Assembly (NCBI GenBank): GCA_020431945.1
Contig: JAGQHH010000360.1
Coordinates: 1-11,165, forward strand
Origin: Cyanobacteria bacterium HKST-UBA02
Lineage (GTDB): Bacteria; Cyanobacteriota; Vampirovibrionia; Obscuribacterales; Obscuribacteraceae
Direction: 5' to 3'
Length of the DNA: 11,165 nucleotides
The notes under the pieces are model-generated. The model searched no databases and had not been told where the DNA came from. It worked only from the letters and a program-made list of their open reading frames with translations. Shown here piece after piece: positions 6,309 to 11,165 of the stretch. Position numbers and translations under genes: made by a program. Position 1 is the stretch's first letter. Each line of letters begins with the position of its first letter.

Positions 6309-6833
6309 TCAGAGACCGAAATAGGCCATGAGCCTGGGCAGGAAAATCACCGCTCCGGTAGCGACGGCGGTGAGAGAAGCGACGAGAACCGCTGCGGCTG
6401 CGGTATCTTTGGCGCAACGGGCGGCATAGCGGTACTGTCCGTCGGCGGAGATGTCCACCAGATGCTCCAGGGCAGTGTTGATGTACTCCATCGAGATCAC
6501 CAGACCCATCACCCCGATCAGTGCCAGCCAGGAATAAGGCTCGATCTTGAGCGCTGTTCCGAGAATCACCACCGCCACACAGGCGAGAAAATGAATCTTG
6601 AGATTGCGCTGGCTCCTGAGACCGACATAAACGCCGTGAAAAGCATGATAAAAGGACTCGAAAAGGCTCGATGTCTTCCCGGTCTTGCGCTGCCAGGCAA
6701 AAGGAATGAAGCTTTTACGGCTGACTACGTCGAAATTGCCTCTTTCGGACTTTTCCGGTTTGAGAGCCGCCGACCCGTCGAGCATGCGTTTACGCTCTTT
6801 CTCGGTGGTGCTGCGATGTTTTCCTCTGCGCAA
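6309..6833 (-). CDS. dgkA: Diacylglycerol kinase / undecaprenol kinase family membrane protein with N-terminal extension
   Basis: This 174-residue protein belongs to the small prokaryotic DagK family, which phosphorylates diacylglycerol or undecaprenol at the membrane for lipid recycling. The catalytic segment EYINTALEHLVD carries Glu116, Asn119 and Glu123, and AKDTAAAAVL follows at 141-150. Three membrane helices are visible at about 80-95, 100-118 and 143-166, with an amphipathic stretch FYHAFHGVYVGLRSQRNLKIH before them. Family members are usually about 120-130 residues; here roughly 55 extra residues at the N terminus are strongly basic (RKRM, SRKSF, WQRKTGK). The TTG start at 6833 is chosen because GAGGA (6842-6846) sits eight bases away; ATG 6785, which has only a weak site, would shorten the protein by 16 residues. 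It lies 109 bases downstream of ybeY on the same strand, a common pairing. Whether it prefers diacylglycerol or undecaprenol cannot be told from sequence. Confidence 0.9.
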   Translation of the reverse strand: MRRGKHRSTTEKERKRMLDGSAALKPEKSERGNFDVVSRKSFIPFAWQRKTGKTSSLFESFYHAFHGVYVGLRSQRNLKIHFLACVAVVILGTALKIEPYSWLALIGVMGLVISMEYINTALEHLVDISADGQYRYAARCAKDTAAAAVLVASLTAVATGAVIFLPRLMAYFGL

Positions 6834-6942
6834 CGAAATATTCCTCGATCTCCCCGGGTCCTCTTCTAATGATGCCTGTATCCGCTCGATTCTGCCCCAT
6901 TAAAGATCTAATCCACTTTACATGCCTTATTAATGATACTCC

Positions 6943-7449
6943 CTATTCCCTCTTATAGCCCAGATCCGCCAGAACCCTGCTCTGACGCCCGAACATCTCG
7001 ATCTCGTCTTGCTTGTGCTCATGATCGAAACCGAGCACATGGAGGACACCATGGGTGATCAGAAATGCCAGTTCACGCTCGAAACTGTGTCCGTATTCGC
7101 GGCTCTGCTCCAGGGCGCGGTCGAGAGAAACGATGATCTCCCCGACTTCATAAGGCAGGGGCTCGTCAGGAGGCTCCAGGTCCATGGGGAAGGAAAGAAC
7201 ATCGGTGGCGCTGTCCTTCTGGCGCCACTGCCGGTTCAATTCCCTGATTTTCGAATCACTTACGAAAACCAGGCTGAACTGTCCGCGTCCCTCGAGGGCC
7301 TCGACGATTTCGTCATCCAGCCAATCGGGAGGGGACTCGGCAAGATCGGCCAGGACCCCCCGGACAATCCGGTCCGCCATGAGCTTGACCTCGCCGGGAT
7401 CTACCTTGTGCTTTCGCTGACGGTTGGACAATGTAACTGTTGGAGACAT
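6943..7449 (-). CDS. ybeY: YbeY endoribonuclease, 16S rRNA 3' end maturation and ribosome quality control
   Basis: This 168-residue cytoplasmic metalloprotein belongs to the UPF0054 family. The zinc motif HGVLHVLGFDHE is complete, with His133, His137 and His143. The conserved RNA-facing segment LNRQWRQKDSATDVLSFP spans 71-88, and the EVGEIIVS strand lies at 101-108. Length is within the family range, with about 20 extra basic N-terminal residues. ATG 7447-7449 has GGTGAG (7455-7460) five bases upstream. YbeY acts with the 30S machinery in processing and decay of rRNA, so its position back-to-back with rimP, another 30S maturation factor, makes functional sense. The divergent spacer is 148 bases and could hold promoters for both directions; TATACT on the minus strand at 7505-7500 is a plausible -10 for ybeY. 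dgkA follows downstream. Confidence 0.96.
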   Translation of the reverse strand: MSPTVTLSNRQRKHKVDPGEVKLMADRIVRGVLADLAESPPDWLDDEIVEALEGRGQFSLVFVSDSKIRELNRQWRQKDSATDVLSFPMDLEPPDEPLPYEVGEIIVSLDRALEQSREYGHSFERELAFLITHGVLHVLGFDHEHKQDEIEMFGRQSRVLADLGYKRE

Positions 7450-7475
7450 AATCGCTCACCATATGGGACTTTTGG

Positions 7476-7504
7476 TTGGCCGGACCCGGCACCCGTGCTA
7501 GTAT
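7476..7504 (+). promoter_or_regulatory. Candidate sigma70-type promoter of the rimP-nusA-ylxR-infB operon
   Basis: TTGGCC (7476-7481) and TAGTAT (7499-7504) are separated by 17 bases, and TG at 7496-7497 makes an extended -10. Each hexamer matches the consensus at four of six positions. Transcription would start near 7511, about 85 bases before rimP. The opposite strand reads TATACT over the same -10 (7505-7500), so a divergent promoter for ybeY may overlap it; no good -35 is seen for that direction. Confidence 0.45.
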
Positions 7505-7541
7505 ATCCCCCTAGAGTCCATGGCCTGATGATAAAGACAAG

Positions 7542-7565
7542 GTGCACCGAGCTTACCCGGTGCGC
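7542..7565 (+). promoter_or_regulatory. Hairpin in the rimP operon leader
   Basis: GTGCACCG (7542-7549) pairs with CGGTGCGC (7558-7565) around an eight-base loop, with one G-U pair in RNA. It lies in the inferred leader between the promoter and rimP. No T run follows, so it is not an intrinsic terminator. It could be a stability or autoregulatory element. I do not recognise a known riboswitch or ribosomal-protein site. Confidence 0.4.
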
Positions 7566-7597
7566 AGAACGACTATGGTTGTGGCAGCAGGTATAAA

Positions 7598-8182
7598 TTG
7601 ACCGTCAAGTCCAGACAAGAAGAGATCATAAGCAAAATCGAAGCCCTGGCCGGGCCCGTTGCCGAGACTCATGGACTGGTCCTTGTTCTGATTCGCTTTA
7701 CCAACCAGGGCAAGCGGCGCATCCTCGAAATCACTCTGCATCGCCCGAAAGGAAGGGTGAGCCTGGACGACTGCGAAGCGGTGAGCCGCGAGCTCGAGAC
7801 CAGGCTCGACGAGCTGGCCGAGGCCGGAGAGCCGCTGATCGAAGGAGCTTACAGCCTCCAGGTCCAGAGCCCCGGGATCGATCGCAAGCTGGTGAGCGAC
7901 CAGGACATCGCCCTTTTCAAAGGCGAACGGGTAGAGGTCCGGGTCAAGAAAGCCATCGACGGACTGGGAACCGTCTTTACAGGTGTTCTCGCTGGCTTCG
8001 ACAGCGAGCTTGGAATCACAATCGCTGCCCCGGTGACGGCAGCGACGGGAGGATCTTCTCGAAAGAAAAAGAAGAGTGACACGGAGGCCCATCAGGCCCC
8101 GGAAGAGATCCGCCTGGCAAAAGAGAGCCTCGAGTCATTGAGGCTCAGTCCCGAAATTACAACTGAAACTACAACTGAATAA
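7598..8182 (+). CDS. rimP: Ribosome maturation factor RimP
   Basis: This 194-residue protein assists late 30S subunit assembly. The family hallmark YSLQVQSPGIDRKL at 85-98 joins the N-terminal alpha/beta domain (LDDCEAVSRELETRLDE at 56-73) to the C-terminal SH3-like barrel (FKGERVEVRVKKAIDGLGTVFTGVLAGFD). The protein is longer than the usual 150-160 residues because of a low-complexity insertion, GGSSRKKKKSDTEAHQAPEE, at about 151-170 within the C-terminal domain, and a Thr/Glu tail encoded by a nine-base direct repeat (8159-8167 and 8171-8179). TTG 7598 is the only credible start: the frame closes upstream at TAA 7532 with no ATG or GTG between, and AGG at 7589-7591 gives a modest ribosome binding site. 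It is first in the operon, with nusA 19 bases after its stop. Confidence 0.95.
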   Translation: MTVKSRQEEIISKIEALAGPVAETHGLVLVLIRFTNQGKRRILEITLHRPKGRVSLDDCEAVSRELETRLDELAEAGEPLIEGAYSLQVQSPGIDRKLVSDQDIALFKGERVEVRVKKAIDGLGTVFTGVLAGFDSELGITIAAPVTAATGGSSRKKKKSDTEAHQAPEEIRLAKESLESLRLSPEITTETTTE

Positions 8183-8201
8183 AGCCAACGGAGGAAAAGC
8201 C

Positions 8202-9341
8202 GTGATCAAGATTGGTGACAAACTACTGGAAGCAGCCGAAGAGCTCGAGCGGGAGAGGAATATTCCCCAGGAGGAATTCATCTCATACGTTTGCGATGCG
8301 ATCGTGGCGGCCTACAAGAAAAAGGTACCGGATCACGATGTCGAGGGAGTTCGCGCTATTTTCGACACCGAAACCGGCGAGATCGGAATCTTCGCTCCTA
8401 AAGAAGTAGTGGATGAGGTCAGCAACGACTATCACGAGATAAGCCTCGAAGAAGCCCGGGATCTCATTCCCGACGTCGCCGTGGGCGAGGTCCTCGAGAT
8501 CGAGGTTACCCCACAGGACTTCTCCGAATTCGGACGAATCGCCGCTCAGACCGCCAAACAGCTGATCACCCAGAGATTGAGAGAAGCTGAGAAAGAACTT
8601 ATCAAGAAAGAGTTCGAGGCTCGCAAAGGCACCTGCACCACAGGTCAGATCGAGCGTATCGAAGTTATGAGCAACACTCGCAATAACGTCATCGTCAACC
8701 TCGGCAGAGTGGAAGGCTGTATGCCCACCCGCGAGCAGCTTCCCGGCGAGACCTATCGAGTCGGCAACCGTGTCCGGGTCTATGTGCTCGAGCTGCGTGA
8801 ATCGGGGCGGGTGCCTCAGATCATCGTCTCCCAGGCGCACCCGGAGCTGGTACGCGAGCTCTTCGAGCTCTATGTGCCCGAAATCGAGGATGGCACCGTC
8901 GAGATCAAATCCATCGCCCGGGAAGCCGGCTATCGCACCAAGATTGCCGTGCACTCCGAAGATGCCGATGTCGACCCGGTCGGCGCCTGTATCGGTACCC
9001 GGGGCGTGCGTATCCAGAACGTCGTCGCCGAGCTCCGTAACGAGAAAATTGATGTAATCCGTTTCTCGTCAGATCCGGTCGACTATATCTCCAACGCCCT
9101 CAGCCCGGCGAGAATCACCACAGTGGCTCTCTATGACGATACTCCGGAGATGGGAGGCAAGCGTGCCGAAGTGATCGTCCCTGACGATCAGCTCTCTCTG
9201 GCTATCGGTCGCGGCGGACAGAACGTCCGGCTGGCAGCCAAACTCACCCAGTGGAAGATCGACATCAAGTCCGAGAGCCAGGCGGGCGGCTCGTTCCGCA
9301 ACCTGAACCAGACCCTCGAGGATCTAGGCGCGTCGACATAA
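8202..9341 (+). CDS. nusA: Transcription termination/antitermination factor NusA
   Basis: This 379-residue RNA polymerase-binding factor controls pausing, termination and rRNA antitermination. Domains appear in order: N-terminal polymerase-binding domain (1 to about 125, IGDKLLEAAEELERERNIPQ), S1 domain (about 130-205, ending IIVSQAHPELV), KH1 (about 208-285, with GACIGTRGVRIQN at 251-263), and KH2 (about 290-350, with LAIGRGGQNVRLAAKL). It ends soon after KH2 and has no acidic C-terminal repeats, so it is the short form seen in Firmicutes, Cyanobacteria and many others rather than the proteobacterial form of about 495 residues. GTG 8202 is preceded by a strong GGAGG (8190-8194), the clearest ribosome binding site in the operon, implying high translation. 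It is separated by 19 bases from rimP. ylxR follows immediately, with the start of its frame near or inside the nusA stop region. Confidence 0.97.
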   Translation: MIKIGDKLLEAAEELERERNIPQEEFISYVCDAIVAAYKKKVPDHDVEGVRAIFDTETGEIGIFAPKEVVDEVSNDYHEISLEEARDLIPDVAVGEVLEIEVTPQDFSEFGRIAAQTAKQLITQRLREAEKELIKKEFEARKGTCTTGQIERIEVMSNTRNNVIVNLGRVEGCMPTREQLPGETYRVGNRVRVYVLELRESGRVPQIIVSQAHPELVRELFELYVPEIEDGTVEIKSIAREAGYRTKIAVHSEDADVDPVGACIGTRGVRIQNVVAELRNEKIDVIRFSSDPVDYISNALSPARITTVALYDDTPEMGGKRAEVIVPDDQLSLAIGRGGQNVRLAAKLTQWKIDIKSESQAGGSFRNLNQTLEDLGAST

Positions 9342-9349
9342 AAGAAAAA

Positions 9350-9697
9350 TTGAGCACCGGCCCGACACGAGTTTGCTTCAGTTGCAGGGCTGCAAAGCCT
9401 CGCACCGACTTGATCCGCCTCACGGTAGATTTCAAGACCGGCGAAGTTCTTCTCAACCTCGACAACAAAAAACTCCAGGGCCGGTCAGCTTATCTTTGCA
9501 AAAACGAGAAATGCGCAAAAGCTCTGAGCAAGACCGGTCGCCTTCAATACGCTCTGGCCGGGCGCCCCGGCAAGGATGGTGCCCGGCGACAGGTGAAAAT
9601 GCCGCTTGAGTCACAACTTATCAAGGCAATAGCCGATCTTTGCGCAGATCCAGACAAAACATGCCAAAATACAACAAGCAAAAGAGATGGTAAATAG
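9350..9697 (+). CDS. ylxR: YlxR family RNA-binding protein (DUF448)
   Basis: This protein of about 115 residues is the small nucleic-acid-associated protein usually encoded between nusA and infB. The family pattern is clear: RVCFSCRAAKPRTDLIRL at 7-24 and the GRSAYLCKNEKCAKAL segment at 44-59. These give paired cysteines at 9/12 and 50/55 and many basic residues. The basic C-terminal tail (from about residue 93) is longer than needed for the domain. The start is uncertain. TTG 9350, eight bases after the nusA stop, places the domain correctly but has only an A-rich upstream stretch rather than a good ribosome binding site. The frame stays open back to a GTG at 9251 inside nusA, which would add 33 residues of Arg/Pro-rich shadow sequence. 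An ATA start at 9338 overlapping nusA is also conceivable. The stop is seven bases before infB. Confidence 0.88.
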   Translation: MSTGPTRVCFSCRAAKPRTDLIRLTVDFKTGEVLLNLDNKKLQGRSAYLCKNEKCAKALSKTGRLQYALAGRPGKDGARRQVKMPLESQLIKAIADLCADPDKTCQNTTSKRDGK

Positions 9698-9704
9698 GTA
9701 GTTT

Positions 9705-11165
9705 ATGGAAGATCGCGTCCGAATCTACGAACTGGCCCGCCAGATGAATCTCCCCAACCAGGAGCTCATCACGATGTTCCGGGAGCTGGGATACGACGTC
9801 AAGAGCCACTCGAGCACTGTCGACAGCAATGCTGTCGGATTGCTCATCGCCAGGATGAACAAGAAAGACGAAGATCCTAAAGCCGCCAAAGCAGCCAAGC
9901 CCGCTGCAAAAACAGCATCGAAAGTGCCACCACCTCCTCCGGAGAAGAAGAAAGTAAAACCTCGAGTACTATCCCGTTATCGTAAAGCCGATCTCGAAGA
10001 GGCTGCCACCGCCGAAGCAGGCGTGGAGCCTGGTTCGCCCAATGCTCTCAGCCCCGGTCTGCCGGCCAGCGGCCCGGCACCGCTTCCGGCATCGCATATC
10101 TCTTCCACTCCCCGGGTCCCGCGCCCGCCGGTTCGCACCGATGCCGAACCGGAGACCGCTGCCCAGGCTCCGCAACAAGCGGCTCCGCCCAAACAGACGA
10201 CCGCGCCCGCAGTAGCCGCCACACCGGTGGAGCCGGCAGAGAAGCCGCAACCGACGCCGGTGAAAGCCAAAACTGTAACGCCACCGCCGGTGGAGGAAGC
10301 ACCGGCCGAGCCGGAGAGCGCCGAAAGCGAGACCGAAAGCGCCCAGCGCGAGGTCAAGCCCACCGGAGACGAGTGGTCCGACAGCTCCAAGTATGGTCCC
10401 CGGGCCATCCGCAACCTGGACAAGCATTTTCATGAGAAGCAAAAGCAAGAGCGCAAGCGTGTCAAAGAAGTCGAAGAAGAAGAAGAAGAAGAAGACTATT
10501 TCGAAGACGATGACACCGGCGTCGATACCAATGACGAAGAGTCCGCGCCGGCTGACAGTGAAGATTCCGAAGGCGATGCCAACGGCAATCAGCGCAAGGC
10601 GGTGAGACCGATGTCACCCTCGGTGCCTATCAGAGTAGCGGCTCCTTCCATGCGTGCCACGCCGCCTCGCCCGCCCAAACCACGTCATTCCCACGGCACC
10701 AGACACCATAAGAAAGAAGGGGGCGAAGAAAAAGTCCACAAGCAGTCCCCGGGCCCGGTGGACGTTCCCAAGATCGTAGCTCTCACCACCAATGTCACGG
10801 TGCAGGAGCTCTCCGAGAAGATGCGCCTGGACGCCACCGAAATCATCATGAATCTCTTCACCAAGGGCATCATGCGGACCGTCAACCAGGTGGTCGAGCT
10901 CGAGACCGCAATCGAGCTGGCTCTGGAGATGGGCTACGAAGTTCTGGACCGCGAAGATGCCAAACGCGAAGAGAAAGAGAAGGAAAAGCAAGAGAAAGCC
11001 GCCCGGGCTGCCGAAGCCAAGGAAGACGAGGCGAATCTCATAAACCGCCCGCCGGTGGTCACCATCATGGGTCACGTCGACCACGGCAAGACCAGTCTTC
11101 TCGACGCCATTCGCCAGACCAAGTTCAAGATCACCGACGAAGAAGCCGGCGGCATCACCCAGCAC
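9705..11165 (+). CDS. infB: Translation initiation factor IF-2, N-terminal 487 residues (3' end outside window)
   Basis: This GTPase brings initiator tRNA to the 30S subunit and promotes subunit joining. ATG 9705 follows AGG (9696-9698) six bases away, and the frame is open to the right edge. Residues 1-50 form a first IF2_N domain ([28 protein letters not shown]). Residues about 70-350 are a disordered linker rich in Pro, Ala and charged residues, including a seven-Glu tract from (GAA)7 at 10473-10493. Residues about 354-412 form a second IF2_N domain ([19 protein letters not shown]), then a short charged helix. The G domain begins with [17 protein letters not shown], with the G1 loop GHVDHGKT at 456-463. 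The window ends in the switch I/G2 region at GGITQH. The remaining G domain, domain II and the tRNA-binding C-terminal domains lie beyond. It is the last visible gene of the operon. Confidence 0.97.
   Translation, partial: MEDRVRIYELARQMNLPNQELITMFRELGYDVKSHSSTVDSNAVGLLIARMNKKDEDPKAAKAAKPAAKTASKVPPPPPEKKKVKPRVLSRYRKADLEEAATAEAGVEPGSPNALSPGLPASGPAPLPASHISSTPRVPRPPVRTDAEPETAAQAPQQAAPPKQTTAPAVAATPVEPAEKPQPTPVKAKTVTPPPVEEAPAEPESAESETESAQREVKPTGDEWSDSSKYGPRAIRNLDKHFHEKQKQERKRVKEVEEEEEEEDYFEDDDTGVDTNDEESAPADSEDSEGDANGNQRKAVRPMSPSVPIRVAAPSMRATPPRPPKPRHSHGTRHHKKEGGEEKVHKQSPGPVDVPKIVALTTNVTVQELSEKMRLDATEIIMNLFTKGIMRTVNQVVELETAIELALEMGYEVLDREDAKREEKEKEKQEKAARAAEAKEDEANLINRPPVVTIMGHVDHGKTSLLDAIRQTKFKITDEEAGGITQH

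Noticed and set aside
6834..6942. Possible small gene between ybeY and dgkA
   Set aside because: The 109 bases are rich in stop codons on both strands, with no start plus ribosome binding site pair except that of dgkA.
7530..7597. tRNA or riboswitch in the rimP leader, by analogy with metY upstream of rimP in enterobacteria
   Set aside because: No cloverleaf, T-loop sequence or known riboswitch core is visible. Only one simple hairpin is present.
8283..8954. 223-residue minus-strand frame inside nusA
   Set aside because: Antisense shadow of a well-conserved NusA, with no independent start signals.
10614..11165. 183-residue minus-strand frame at the right edge
   Set aside because: It is opposite the IF-2 frame, which is uninterrupted and carries the GHVDHGKT motif.
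1..11165. HIP1 octamers (GCGATCGC) as a marker of typical cyanobacteria
   Set aside because: I saw no exact copy on reading the window, so it gives no support for a typical HIP1-rich cyanobacterium. Absence in 11 kb does not exclude related lineages.

Overview
The window is 11,165 bases of ordinary, gene-dense bacterial chromosome with moderately high GC. No mobile element, CRISPR array or RNA gene was seen, and no gene-free stretch exceeds about 190 bases. The organism cannot be fixed from this sequence. The order rimP-nusA-ylxR-infB is widespread in bacteria. The ybeY-dgkA pair is common in Firmicutes and Cyanobacteria-related lineages, and the short NusA lacks the proteobacterial C-terminal repeats. 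A lineage near Cyanobacteria/Melainabacteria or another Terrabacteria group is a reasonable guess, but only a guess.

Layout. Bases 1-300 hold the C-terminal end of a helical, TPR-like protein, followed 26 bases later by a complete NAD(P)-dependent aldehyde dehydrogenase (327-1898, +). A NifS/IscS-type cysteine desulfurase (1909-3093, -) converges on the dehydrogenase and is divergent from a two-gene ABC importer: a FecCD/BtuC-type permease (3155-4153, +) and its ATPase (4155-4952, +). No binding protein is encoded beside the importer. Next comes an unrecognised Gly/Asn-rich protein (4973-6124, -) built from a duplicated module of about 130 residues. It has a strong Shine-Dalgarno sequence with a GNRA-tetraloop hairpin directly in front of it.

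The right half is core information processing. ybeY (rRNA maturation endonuclease) and dgkA (diacylglycerol/undecaprenol kinase family) read leftward. rimP, nusA, ylxR and infB read rightward from a shared 148-base divergent intergenic region. infB runs off the right edge just after its G1 motif. Together these genes serve 30S maturation (RimP, YbeY), transcription elongation and termination control (NusA), a small RNA-associated protein (YlxR) and translation initiation (IF-2).

I see no complete novel multi-gene system. The items most worth a second look are the modular Gly/Asn-rich protein with its structured 5' leader, the divergent desulfurase/importer arrangement with an inverted repeat between the genes, and the rimP leader with a hairpin and a mini-ORF overlapping the TTG start. 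Five of the eleven starts visible in the window look non-ATG: permease and nusA GTG; dgkA, rimP and ylxR TTG.
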